Assembly: GCA_014529385.2 (NCBI GenBank)
Contig: CM043958.1
Coordinates: 147,555,885-147,619,884 of the forward strand
Length of the DNA: 64,000 bases
Source: Adiantum capillus-veneris
Taxonomy: Eukaryota; Streptophyta; Polypodiopsida; Polypodiales; Pteridaceae
Direction of reading: 5' to 3'
The notes under the pieces were generated by a model. That model was not told where the DNA came from. It worked only from the letters and a program-made list of their open reading frames with translations, and did no database searches. Both the position numbers and the translations under genes were made by a program. This document shows, piece after piece, positions 21,361 to 34,572 of the stretch (positions are counted from its first letter, which is position 1; the number at the start of each line of letters is the position of its first letter).

Positions 21361-21740
21361 TTGGCTATGCTACCACAGATTGCTCGGCAGGGGGATTCTC
21401 AGACACGTGATGAGGTTTTTTCAGTCATCACTAGTATTACAGTAAGGAATGTTTGGAGAGCTCGTTGTCTCCACATTCTTAGTGCGGCTCCACAGCTCCT
21501 TCAGGATACCCTCACTGCCATTTGGCTGGATATCATTCACACCTTGATTTGGCAGTGGGATTCTTCCTCAGGTGCATCTCGAGCAGCCGAGGCTCGCCGT
21601 TTTGCCTTCCTTCGGCGTTGGGCACGATCCCCACTCTTTTTCACACTTACAGGTGGACAGATTACGTGGCATTATGCCCCTCCTCGGTGGTTTCTCCTCC
21701 ACTCGTCACACCGACCACCATGAGATTGTTTTAGTCGAGT
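21361..21740 (+). pseudogene. LINE C-terminal fragment, + strand
   Basis: It encodes VRNVWRARCLHIL, WLDIIHTLIWQWDSS, FLRRWARSPLF and WHYAPPRWF. The same order occurs at the end of the full-length LINE (FWLELIHTLRGQ, FLRLWRPRPFY, WHYCPPVWLF at 26755-26973, - strand). So it is a 5'-truncated copy of that LINE family in opposite orientation. Confidence 0.65.
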
Positions 21741-21863
21741 TGTCACTATAGTGGCTCTCCTCCTTACATTCAGCTTGTACACTCCACGTGATAGGCTATT
21801 TTGGCATCCGCTGGGGATTATATTGTACTCTGTAATATACAGCCCTGACTTTTTCCAAAGAGT

Positions 21864-23775
<1,912 letters not shown>

Positions 23776-23840
23776 TGCATCACCATGTGAGACCTTCGAA
23801 GCCTGCTTTCCCCCTCCTCCATAGCTCTCTCCTCCCCTGA

Positions 23841-23994
23841 GCTCTGATACCAATGTGAGACCGAGGGGACTGGAGCATGCCACTTAATACCCAACCGTGC
23901 CCTATATAGGCCTTGCCTTGCTAATAATAGGGACCCCCTGTACCGCATGTCCGTCCTGGCCCTTGGCTTGCCCGGTCTTACCCTAGGCCTGACA
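23841..23994 (-). repeat. Small LTR-like repeat with primer site
   Basis: On the - strand TGTCAGGCCTAGGG (23994) to CGGTCTCACA (23854) forms a 141-bp TG..CA unit with TATATAG inside. One base later comes TGGTATCAGAGC (23852-23841), a perfect iMet primer site. The size suits a miniature (TRIM-type) LTR element, but no second terminal repeat was found. Confidence 0.5.
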
Positions 23995-24211
23995 AGGGTC
24001 GTGTATTGAGTGCGTAAGTAGGAGAGCTGAAGATGCGTAGATGTGAAATATTCGAAGGATCGCCAACCAGAGTTTGTAGGGAGTTTGAGAGTGGTAGCAG
24101 GCACAGAGAGAGAGGAGAGATTGAGAGAGATTTTCTGTTTAGTTGTGGGTCCAGATTTTTCTGGTTAATGATTGTTGAAGCCTGACCTTTGAAATGTGAG
24201 CTTCTTGACAG

Positions 24212-24965
24212 GCCTGAGGCATTGTTGCTGTGCCACTCTGAAGAATTACTGAATGTGGTGAAGAATGTTTCATCTGAAATCGTAACCCTTGCGGGTTTGT
24301 CAAGCCTAAATGTATGCCAAGCAATTGTTTTTTATAAGTGGCTTATAAATTCTTGTGTGTAATTGGCCATCGCTTTACTGACGTTGTTTTGATACTGGTT
24401 GTGCATCAGCTGATAGAGGATGGACATGCAGCTCCATTTGGGTGTGGGGTGGCTGTTATAAGTGATCAAATAACTGCCTACTTGAAGCTACAGAGTGTTG
24501 TAGATCCGGCTTTAGAGGTTACAAAATTTGAGGCCCGTCGTGCTGACTTGCAATTGTAAGTTTGAAGTCCTTGGGCTCATACTAGCTGGCGTCGCAGTTT
24601 TTAACTTAGGAAAAAACTTGTCAAATGCAAATGCACAAAAAGTGCTGGTGTTCAAGTATTCTTCTTGCAAATGATAGGCATTTTTTAGGTCAATAAGCTT
24701 ATGTTAGGCAAAAAATTGAGGAAGGTTGATATTTGCATAGGCAATATGGAGAAACCATGTCATCCCATTACTTATTTTACTGATTCTGGGTGGCAGGAAA
24801 AAAGAGGTGCTACTCAAGAAGATAAGCAGTGCAGGCTACAGAGAGAAGGTGCCATTGAAGCTTCAAGCAGAGAATGCTGAGAAGATTGACAAGCTTAATG
24901 TAGAATTGACTGCCGTAGACCAGCTCATATCAAATTTTCAACAGCTTCTGACAGAGGACTCTTAA
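24212..24965 (+). CDS. Valyl-tRNA synthetase, last three exons
   Basis: ValRS charges tRNA-Val with valine in the cytosol and/or organelles. Exons are 24212-24311, 24410-24555 and 24797-24965, with AG acceptors and GT donors (GTATGC, GTAAGT) in consistent phase, ending at TAA 24963-24965. They encode RPEALLLCHSEELLN..EIVTLAGLSSLN, then DGHAAPFGCGVAV..AYLKLQSVVDPALEVTKFEARR, then AGYREKVPLKLQAENAEKIDK. The order matches the end of ValRS: the distal anticodon-binding region, then the C-terminal coiled-coil arm whose Y-x-E-K-V-P motif is diagnostic. The 5' exons are not visible. The preceding DNA is LINE and LTR sequence, so either a transposon-filled intron precedes these exons or this is a 3' gene fragment. 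The exon frames carry no stop, which favours a live gene. Confidence 0.85.
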
Positions 24966-26600
24966 CCTGGGAGTGTTAAGGGGTTATTATTAATATTATT
25001 TGTGGTGGCATCTTGTTGGAATGGAATTGTACTTGAGCTGCTGCCTTTGATTTTTGTATTTGGGGCTTTGCTGAAAGAGTGATCCCCCAGCAATTTTTGA
25101 CATATCCTGCAATGAGGAGTTATATTTGTCTAGGACAGGCAGTCTCAGTAATCTTGAATGCTCCACAATTGTGAGAAGAGTAATTTAGGTCACTATTTGG
25201 TTTGGATCTACTCTTTGGTTTGGATCATTGTAATACCCTGAGGTAGGCATACATCCCCTCTTGAAGATCATGAGCTTGTCCATGTATGTTATCTTGGTGT
25301 TCTTCTCAATAAGTAGGAGCATGCCTTTCATGTCATAGACAATGGACCACGAATTGGACTCTTGTCGCTTACTGATTTTCCTAGAATCGGAAGCCAAATA
25401 ATCTGACCATGCTTAGAACTGTGCATAAGTTCACACAGATTGGTTGGATCAAATGGGATTTAAAGCGAACTTAGCGCCTGATATAAAAACACTAGTGCCT
25501 AGATTAAAGTTTTGTTACGAAAGGTATCCTTTATAGTTGGACTTAAACAACTGCTTTTCATTGGTCAGGGTAATTACAGGACAATTGCTTTCCACTGGTC
25601 CCGGGGTGATTAAAGGATGATATAGACAAGCTTGAGTGAAGGCCATCTAGAAGAAATTGGGTTGCCCTATGTAGTAGCCTGTTGCCGCAATTGCTAATCA
25701 TCCATATAATTGGTTGCAGCCAATTTGATTGAAGTATGTGTCAAGAGTGGATGTGGGAAGAGGGAAGAAATGAAGGTAGAAGGAAGAAAAGTTCATAATG
25801 ATTACATGGTTAATGTATAAAGTTCTCAATGGCCTATGAGAATATTAGATGGCTCTACAATGCAGTTAGTGTAGTAGCATCTAAGAAAAGCGGCAATAAG
25901 GACAAGAAAGGAATGGAACTAGGAAGAAATTGAATGTGAGTATAACTATGCCTCTGTACGTTGCTTCGAAGGGAGGGAGAGACATGATATGGTGCATTTT
26001 TCTAGGCTCATAGCTAGTGATGCCTTGTCACTTTATGAGTCAGCTCCATTCTAGGATGGAGTTTCTGAGATGGGTATCTTAGTCTAGTATATCTTCACTT
26101 TCTCCCTATTACAATCCATTGAGTGCCTTCTTACATTCAAAATGCAGCTTCTAATGTCGCTCCCAAGCCATTTTGATCTAGAGAAAACATGCCATATCCC
26201 AGAAAACTTCCTAGTGACTTCTAGCATTCTAAGGATAAAGCATTATCCTTCCCCAAATGTAGGATAGTTTTGTTTTAGAACTTCTAAGCATTTTTTTTTC
26301 TCTAGTCTAGATGGATAAAACTACATTTGAAGCCTCAAACTTTGCTTCATGCTCTGATGCGTGATGTGAAAATTATTGACTTTTATGTGAGTCATCCTCG
26401 AGTATGCATGTGTTAAGTAGGATAGGACTTGTTACTTTGAACTTAATTTTAGGAATAACATCTTTCCAATGTGGATGGGTAGTATATTTAGTGTTGTAGA
26501 AACATAGCTTGTTACAAGCATTTTTAATATAACATTCTTGCAAAGTAAATGAGTAGGAAATTTAGTTAGTTTGTTGCATGCATGTATGATTAAACATGTA
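24966..26600. other. 3' flank of ValRS and intergenic DNA
   Basis: The first few hundred bases are probably 3' untranslated sequence. The rest is AT-rich. A 70-codon - strand frame at 25185-25397 (SDSRKISKRQESNSWSIVYD) has no domain I recognise. No other gene seen. Confidence 0.45.
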
Positions 26601-26601
26601 G

Positions 26602-26614
26602 CAATCACAACATT
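26602..26614. repeat. LINE target-site duplication, 3' side
   Basis: CAATCACAACATT, identical to 33444-33456. Confidence 0.88.
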
Positions 26615-26754
26615 TTTTTAAAAGAAAAAGATCCTTCTATTAGTTAATGAAAACTGCCCATAGGGCTACATCCACCTCTACAGGAGAGGGCTACAACAAG
26701 CATGATGGGGAGACACTCCCAATGAAAAAACAACATATATACAATGAGGCTAAA

Positions 26755-29700
26755 TCAAGAGATGCGAGGAGGGAAGAGCCACACAGGTGGACAATAGTGC
26801 CATCTGAGCACCCCCTGGACAATGGTGTAGAAAGGCCTAGGGCGCCAGAGTCGAAGGAAATCCTCGTGGCGCTCTCGCATGCGGTCGGAACTGCCCTTTA
26901 GTCCCTCAAGTTGTCCTCTGAGAGTATGGATCAGCTCTAGCCAAAAGTCATGAACAGTCTTTGCTGGTGGCACAGGGCGAGCCTCAAAGATGCGGAAACA
27001 GCGGGCCCGCCAGATGAACTAGAGAGCTAGGCCGCTGATGAGCTCCCAACACTCCTCTTTCTCACTGCACCACTCCTGTGGAGTAAGATCTGTAGCAGGT
27101 TGGAGTGTAGGTCGCCCCCCCTACATCACTATCATCTTGCTGGTGGAAGATAGCTCAAATTGAAGTGCCGGGCCCGTGAGGGTGGACCAAGCCTCTGCCC
27201 CCCAAGTGTATTGTCGAGCTGTGGAGAGGGCAGGCATCAGCCAAAGAACTCGTAGCCACACCTTTTGGGCCGAGGGACAGTCCCAAAGACAGTGACGCTG
27301 ACTCTCCACCAACTGGTCACAGGCTACACATGCGGCCGAGAGACCACTATGCACAAGCCAGCTCCCTACTGTTGTGCCTCTATGTGCAACCAGCCACTGG
27401 AACAAAGTGACGCGCCTCGGCTGTCTGGAGTCCCACAGCCTCTGCCAAAAAGCTGCCAAGAACTCGATTGTGAGGCCCTCCTCCTACGAATGACGTGCTG
27501 CAGCGGGGCGGGCCTCTCTCTGTGCTGCAAGTACATGACGACCAAGCCGAACAATGTATGAAAGAAGGGGACTCCTGGGCGGTCTGCAAAAGAGAAGGGG
27601 TCCCTCCATAGCCACTCACCAAGATCTCACTGTACTCGTGCCAGTGGACAGCACTCCCAAGCCCATAGCCTCCAGTGTCCTGTCTCAAGAGTTGCTAGTT
27701 CAGGGTCTATGACGTAAGTCCTCCCACAGATGCCCACAACTCGGATCCTCTGGAAACAGCACTCTGGTACCTGCGGGGCCTCTACTGCAACTCGTTGTAA
27801 TCGTCCCCCACCCTGAAGCTCGAAGAACAGGGCTCGGACAGTCTCTGAGCAAGCCCTGACTGAAATGAGAACCTTCAGGCGTGTGAAGGCTCCCATCCAC
27901 CGGGGAGCTACTGGCTCGAGAGGCGTGAGCCACTCAGCTGGAACTTACTCTGAGATGTCCTGACACATGCTCTGCACCCCTCTCATGCCCTGTGCTGGAC
28001 AGCCTGCACCTCCTCTGACAAACCTGTGAACTCTAGCCAGTCACCTAGAGAGCGAGCTGGACTTGCTGCCATGGGACCCCAAGAAACATGAGGCCGACTC
28101 CCAACCAAGTGGCCTCTCTGAGTGCTAACCATGGGGTTCCGGACGAGGGGCTGCCGTAGGCGCTCCTCCGTGCACGTTGGCTGTCTCTGCTCTAGGCCAC
28201 GCCGTAAGAGCTCCCAAGATCGAAGCAAACTCGCAGCGAATCGGTCCTCCAGTCTCCTGCTCAAACCAACTCGGCGCAACTCTGTAAAGATCCATCTGGT
28301 TGAAGGTTGCCAAGGGCCTCTTGACGGAGGCACCTTGGCACGAAGCCTCTGCAGCAAGAACTCCTTCCAGGGCTCCTCGCCTGGAAGAAGTCCTCTGACG
28401 ACGAACTTCCCAAGAAGGGCTCTGCTCTGCTGTGTTGGATCAATGATCCCAAGCCCTCCCTGTGAACAAGGAAGTGTGATGACCGACCAAGCCACCTTGG
28501 CTCGGGCAATCTGAGTGTCGCGACCTGACCAAAGGAAGTTCCTGATCAGCCTCTCTACCTGGCTGATACAAGAACTCGAGAAGATCCAGCAAGAAGTGAT
28601 GTACCACATAGTCGCCAACAACACCTGGTTGGCAACTACTACTCTACCAGCCAGCGAAGTCGTGCTGAGCTCCAATGTAACAGCTTTCTCCTGATGGAAA
28701 GGAGAAGAGGAGCAATCTGCTGCTCGGGGGACAAGTCCAAACCAACCTGACAACCCAAGTACCGAACTGCAGTCCCTGGAGGAATCCACCTGAAACCCTC
28801 TCCTGGCATCCAATCTGGCACAGGAGCACTGCCAACCGAGAAAGCCATTGTCTTTTTCCAGTTGATCAGTGCGCCCGATGCACAACAGAAGGTCTCCAAA
28901 GCCTGCTCACATCTGTGTAAATTGGCCTCCTGGCCCTCTAAGTACAAGGCTAACTCGTCGGCACACTCAGCGTCCAAAAGCTCATCTCCCCGTATAGGGA
29001 GTGCTAAGCCCCTCAGACCAACCTGCTGTGACACCAAAAATCTGCTCATCGCCTCCTCATTGAACAGAAAGAGAAAGGGGGCAAGAGGACAACCCTGTCT
29101 GACCGATCGTGTGAGCATGAAGCGGTCACCTCTGCCTCCTGCCAAAAGCACCTGACTGTGAGCCTGCTTGTACAAAGCTGACACCCCTCTGATCCAAGCA
29201 TCTGAGAAGCCCATCCTGCGTAGCGTGCCCTCTAGAAAGTCCCAGTCAACTCTGTCGTATGCCTTCTCAAAATCGAGAAGAAGAATCACAAGGTTCTCCC
29301 CACGGAGTCGTGCCAGGGCAGAAGCCTCCCAGAAAGTGAAGATGTTGTCAAGGATATTGCGTTCCTTGACAAAACCTGTATGAGTCCCGTGTATAAGGCT
29401 CTCCAAAAGTGGCTGAATCCTCAAACTTAGAGCCTTGGCGAGAATTTTGTAGGCTGAGTTGAGGATGGTGATGGGGCGCCACTGTTGAATCTCATCCAAG
29501 GAGCCACCCTCCTTTGGAATGAGGTAAATCAGGCCCTCACTCATGCTATCCGACATCACTCCTGTGTGCAGAATGTACTGAAAGGCACTACAAAGATTTG
29601 GGCCAAGCAGGTCCCAGTACTCCAAGAAGAAGCTGGGAGTCAGCCCATCCTCACGTGGACAGCTACCACGGGGGAGGGCCCTAAGAGCCGTGTGCAGCTC

Positions 29701-31096
29701 CTCAAGCTGAAGAGGTATCTCTAGCCTCTGGCGCATCTCCTCAGTCACAAGACAAGGCATCTGTGCCCAAACCTGCTCCCTGCATGCATCCTGTCTCTCT
29801 GACTGGGGCTCAGCCGACAGTAACTCGCGATAAAAGCCAGTAGCAACTGCACGCATATCCTCGGGCTCACAAACAACTGACCCATTGGGTCTCCTCAGCT
29901 GATTGACCTTGGCATGCGAGTGCCGAGGTCCCACTGTCTCAAAGAAAGCACATGTCACTCTGTCACCCACCTGAGTCCACTGAGATGCTTGTCGGTGAAA
30001 GGCAAACTCATGGCGCCTCTCCTCCATGGAAGCAAGCTCTTGTCGAGCGTGCTGTAACTGCTCCTCCAACCATGGATTGCCTGGATGGTGCTCCTGCATC
30101 CTCTGTAGTGACGCAATGCCTCGTCTGAGACACTGCTCCTCCTCTCTCGCTGCAGCCCGACGAGCCAAAGACTCCTGAAGAAAAAAGTGGCTAAGCTGAG
30201 CTAGGCCTAAGGCCACTCTGTCTGCAGGTAGAGCTTGGTTGTCCATGCCCTCTGTCCAGAGAGCCTCTACCCTCTCTTTGAGTGTTGAGTCCAACAAGAC
30301 CCGCTCTGGGATGCGAAGCATCGTGCTCCCACTCCTCTGCCTGTCTGCCACTGTGAGGATCACTGGTGCATGGTCCGAGAAGGATGTCCCTTGCCCACTG
30401 ATCCCCCCAAGTCACTGAAGTGGTCACTAGTGTAGAAGCGATATATCCGGGATAGATTCACTCCTCCCACTCTGCGGTCCGATCTAGAGAAGGCAAGACT
30501 CTCTGGAGGCCTCACAAAGCCCGAATGCTGCCATGTATCCCATACCCTCAAAGTCATACACAACCTCTCCCAAGCTGCTAACTCGACTCCATGCACAGTA
30601 GCATGGCTGCCTCCGATCTTGTCAGAAGGGTCCTCCAACATGTTGAAGTCCCCTCCTACACACCTATGGTCAACCTGTGGCAAAGACTCAACAATCTGTG
30701 ACCAAAACTCTGCACGAGCACTCGCCACATTGGGCGCATAGATGTTCAGGAAGCCCACAAGCCCACCTTGAACCTGCATAGTAATCCACTGAGCCTTGCC
30801 TGGCACAATAATCCCTCTGCCCACAATGGCCTGCTGCAATGAGTCCGCAATAGTCATACATACCCCACCGTGGATGCCTCCAAGTCCAAAAGCAGCTAAC
30901 CAAAAGGTATCATAACGTCCACGCAAAATCTGACCACATCGCCGAATGCGGCTCTCAGACAAATGATGCTCCTGAAGTATAAGGAGATCAATCTCTCCTC
31001 CCACAAGGCAACACTGAAGCTCCTGACGCAAACGGCCCCGCTACCGCTAAAACTGGGGCCACCTAGTCCTTGCACGTTCCACGAGACGATCCTCAT
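26755..31096 (-). pseudogene. LINE ORF2: endonuclease, reverse transcriptase, zinc region
   Basis: The ATG at 31096 begins MRIVSWNVQGLG, the first endonuclease block. LLILQEHHLSESRIRR, LNIYAPN, VGGDFNMLED and YTSDHFSD follow in a shifted frame down to 30360. The RT part is open for 574 codons (30363-28639): WRPITILNSAYKILAKAL, GFVKERNILDN, LLLDFEKAYDRVDWDFL, SVRQGCPLAPFLFLF, INWKKT and RYLGCQVG. The active-site box, normally F/Y-A-D-D, reads C-A-D-E near 28960. After another frameshift come VANQVLLATMWYITSCW, IRNFLWSG and CSQGGLGIIDP. Then the zinc region CVACDQLVESQRHCLWDCP (27350-27290) and WHYCPPVWLF near the end. Confidence 0.9.
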
Positions 31097-32997
31097 GGGG
31101 AGCGAGAGAGAACAGATGCTGCCGCAGCAGCAAGACGGGCTATCTTCAAGGCTGGCTTGGATGGGGAGTAATCCGCATCCGAGCGTCCTCTAGATAGGCG
31201 AGACTGCAGTGAATGCCTGGCCCAAGCCCAAGCAGAGCGAGCCGTGCGTAAAGCAACCTCGTCTGTCCAGGAGTCCTCATGAATGTATACATAGCAAGGC
31301 AAACACTGCGTATCAACAAAAAAGTACACCACAATGTGCCTACATCCTGCTGAGTCTGGGGGTGTCACCGCAAACTTGGCCAGTGGCCACAAAGTTTGCA
31401 GCAAATCTGTAACTCCAAGTTCTCCCATGTGGTGAGAGAACTCGAGAACCTGTGTATGCAACCATCCCACCACTGAGTCGAGGGACCACTCTATCTCGGT
31501 CCTACCACAAAGGGGGAAGGAGAAACCAACTGCTGAGTCCAAGGCCTGTGTCGCCCTAGCGGCGAGGAACAAAGCGTGGACCCTAAAGCAGGCTGCCTCG
31601 TGGTTTGCTGCGGAATCGCCGAGAAAGCGAGTGAACCCGTAATCGAAGAAATCCCAGCGGCATCGGAGGTCAATGCTTGTCAGACCACGAGGGATAGTTG
31701 CAAGGGAAGATGTATGAATTTGCAGAGGGGGCTGCAAGAAAGGCTGACCCTCTCTCGCTAGGCGACTCATGGCAAAGGCACTGCCAAGAGATCTCCTAGC
31801 CGCCGGCGAGGGACCAGTCTCTTGAGTCGACTGTGGTACTGAAGCAGGAGGAGGGGGAGAAGGAACGGGGGGGGGGGGGCAGAGGAGAAGAGAAACGGGG
31901 TGGGGCGACAGAGACAGGGGGACGAGGTGGGGAGTGGGCGGGAGCAGAGGGCGGAGGAGGAGTTGAGGAGGAGGGGAAATCTGAAGGTGGGGTGGCTAGC
32001 GAGGGTGAAGCGGAGGTGGAGGCTGGCATAGGGGGCTCCTCCTGCTCAAGAGGACCAAAGCGGTTCCCCGTGGGAACCCACTGCTGCTGAGTAGGCACCT
32101 GAGGGCCACTCTGAGTGCCAGGCTGTTGCTGTGGCCCCTGGCGTCGACGGCCACGGGCCTGCTGCCACCCCTCCTCCGCTGGAGCCCCAGGCTCGGAGGG
32201 TGGCTCTGAATCTGTGCGCTGTGCCGTTGGCTGTGGCTGCGACCCAGCCTTGGCAGGCTAGGGCTGAGGCTGAGGTGCAGGTCGCGGCCTCCTCCGTGGA
32301 CAGGCCTTGGCTAGGTGGCCCATCTGTCTGCAAATGAAGCACTAGTTCGGGAGACCCGAGTACTCCACACTCTGTCTAAACCAACCCCCACTCACCCGAG
32401 GCAGAAGGATGACCTTCGGGAGCGTGTGGGTATCTCTGACCAAAACTCGAACTGAAGCGATGCCAGCCGCCTTGGCAGCTACTGATGCTGCCGTACGAGG
32501 TGTCTCCAGGACAGTCCCGATGGCGGAGCCAATCCTGGAGAGAAGTGGAAGGTACTCCCTCCGTAGACCCGGAAAGCAGACTGAGATGGGGATGTCTGCC
32601 TCCTCTACTAGCACATCCGAAGTCGGGTCAAAACCATGTCGCCACTGTCGAAAGTGGGCGTGTGATGCTCGGATGGCCAGTGGACTCATAGCTATGACCT
32701 TGGAGGCCATCTCAGAAGTCTCGAACTCGATCTGGTAGTCCCCCGTCCGAGAATCTGGACATCCAAGATCTTGCCCACCTCTGCGAGAAGGCGGGCCGGG
32801 AGAAGGTCTCGCAGCTCTCCTCTGCTAGGACAGGTGTCGAGAACCTTGCAGATGACAGAAGTCGCCTGCAAGCGCTCTACCTCTGCGGCAAGGCTCGCTT
32901 GCTCTGTCGACGAAAGAGCAAGACGAATGGTGGGCTCAGCGGGGTCGGGCGAGGGGGCTTCAGGCGAGTCCCTCTGTGGCGGAGCTGGAGCCTCCAT
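31093..32997 (-). pseudogene. LINE ORF1: RNA-binding DUF4283-like and CCHC knuckle
   Basis: ATG at 32997 starts MEAPAPPQRDSPE. After a frame change near 32745 the segment 32710-32342 shows ISVCFPGLRREYLPLLSRIG and SVRVLVRDTHTLPKV, the pattern of the DUF4283 domain of plant LINE ORF1. An in-frame TAG then directly precedes CFICRQMGHLAKAC, a CX2CX4HX4C knuckle. A Pro/Ser-rich linker (32290-31780) follows. The open 225-codon C-terminal part (31770-31093) ends in a TGA that overlaps the ORF2 start as ATGA. ORF1 protein coats LINE RNA. Confidence 0.8.
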
Positions 32998-33443
32998 CTG
33001 TGTCTAATGTTGAGTCGAAGAAGCGGACGGTGAAGAAAATCTGCAACCGAGTACGCCGAGCGCTTGTCCGAAGAAAAAGTGTTGCAAAGCCAGGTGCAGA
33101 AGACCTTCGGGAGCGATGAGGATGGGGGGGGATGGGGGGGCAGATAAAGCGGCGAGCTAGAGTTCAAGAGGCTGTGGGGGGGCCGGGGGGGGGGGGGGGG
33201 GAGGGAGAAACGGCCAAGGAATGGGGGGCAATGGACGGGCTTGGGGGTAGCTAGGGGTGAGGGCGGCGGGCAGCAGAGGGCAAGGGTGGCGGGCTGGGCT
33301 GGGCGAGGGGGCAGCGCGAGGGCGAGAGAGAGGGGGGGGGGGGGGGGGGGGGATGAGGGGGAGCGATGGCGCAACAGGGGGGGGGGGAGCGTGCAGCAGC
33401 AGCGAGCGTCAGCACCCAGATGCAAGTTCATCAGAGGATTCCT
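32998..33443 (-). promoter_or_regulatory. LINE 5' leader, C-rich on the transcribed sense strand
   Basis: Between the target duplication and the ORF1 ATG. It has many G runs on the + strand (for example 33182-33202 and about 33332-33352), giving C runs in the LINE RNA. LINE promoters lie in this leader. Pro-rich frames across it are composition artefacts. Confidence 0.6.
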
Positions 33444-33456
33444 CAATCACAACATT
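33444..33456. repeat. LINE target-site duplication, 5' side
   Basis: CAATCACAACATT, 13 of 13 bases identical to 26602-26614; flanking bases differ. Confidence 0.88.
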
Positions 33457-33537
33457 CTATACTATATAGGTCATTGATAGATTTCTTGTGTAAACCATAG
33501 AGTTCGTACAGGTGTTCGATGTAAAATTGAGTGGTCC

Positions 33538-33615
33538 GTCCCCAAAGAGTTGGTCTAACGGTAAGGCTTTGGCCTCTCAACCTACGGGTTGTGGGTTCAA
33601 ATCCCCTGTTGGGTC
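33538..33615 (+). mobile_element. tRNA-like unit, probable SINE head
   Basis: A box TGGTCTAACGG (33551-33561) and B box GTTCAAATC (33595-33603) both fit the RNA polymerase III consensus exactly. CCCAA (33541-33545) can pair with TTGGG (33609-33613) like an acceptor stem, but the anticodon arm pairs badly. Non-tRNA sequence follows. It is more likely a SINE or tRNA pseudogene than a working tRNA. Confidence 0.6.
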
Positions 33616-34527
33616 ACACTCTAGAGGGACACCTTGTGCTCACCTGGTGTTCACGTTGCTAGGGCTCTTGCCCTTGGACACTCGAGTGCATCCTCCTCCT
33701 GGGGATGAACATGAACAATGTGAATGGTTGCAGCACCATACTAATAAATTTTACAATGGGAACTTTTGGCCAACTAGCCTTACAACCAAGATTGTGGCAT
33801 TGTCCTCACCTATTTGTCGAAGGTGATTGGTTGCACCATCATTTCAAATTCAACTCTTGCTCAACCATCCTTCAAAGAATGAAGATTAGTTTTTACCACA
33901 ATGATATTTCAAGCAAGGACAATCCATCCAAAGCACAAAATTGCCATAGTAGCGACATTGCTACTAAGTTTTAAATGTCCTTCTGCAATCATGTTATAGT
34001 TACTTGCATCGATTTACACCATGAGGTGCACATTTCAACAAAACCTTTTAAACATTGATTAGTCACTTTAATTTATGGAAGCATTGATCGAGTTGAGTAG
34101 TCTAGTGAAGAGAGGAGCTATTGGTCCTCGGACCTTTCAATTCGGTTTAGGGTTATGCGCCTTCTTTGTATTGCAAGCATAGAGTTGTTTCCAATGTGGA
34201 GTATAAAGAGTGCTCTTGACCATCTTGATTGTCCTCTCCATTGAGTAAGTGTGGATATTCCTAGTATAAAAGTAAAGGCCCAACTCTCTATTTTGCAAGC
34301 TAGTTTCTTCAAGCTTATCAAGTCTTGACTTTGCATATTCATTTGCCGTTCTATTTCATCATATGGATTAGCATCATTGAGCCACATTAGTTTCTATGTG
34401 ATATTAGGCTAGATCTACACGATTCTAAAAAATTAGCAAGAGGAGAATGAAGAAAGATTTTGTCTCTCATTCAATATGGCTTCTCTAGAGGGGAGTTGGT
34501 TGCATGGGTACATGTGGCTAGAGTTGT

Positions 34528-34530
<3 letters not shown>

Positions 34531-34570
<40 letters not shown>
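34531..34570. repeat. (TC)n microsatellite
   Basis: Twenty uninterrupted TC units. Confidence 0.95.

Positions 34571-34572
<2 letters not shown>

Larger units (their letters stand above)
26615..33443 (-). mobile_element. Full-length plant LINE, 6.8 kb
   Basis: The 13-base repeat CAATCACAACATT stands at 26602-26614 and 33444-33456 and defines the insertion. Reading the - strand: C-rich leader (33443-32998), ORF1 with a CCHC knuckle (32997-31093), ORF2 with endonuclease, reverse transcriptase and zinc region (31096-26755), a short 3' region and a short A-rich tail (TTTAAAAAAA on the - strand). The order is that of plant L1-type LINEs, which reverse-transcribe at a nick they make in the target. 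Frameshifts, stops and a changed RT active site show the copy is inactive. Confidence 0.9.

Noticed and set aside
28122-28514. 130-codon + strand frame
   Set aside because: Antisense to LINE ORF2, whose motifs are clear on the - strand.
32877-33446. 189-codon Pro-rich frame on the - strand
   Set aside because: Lies in the C-rich LINE leader and overlaps ORF1 in another frame; composition artefact.
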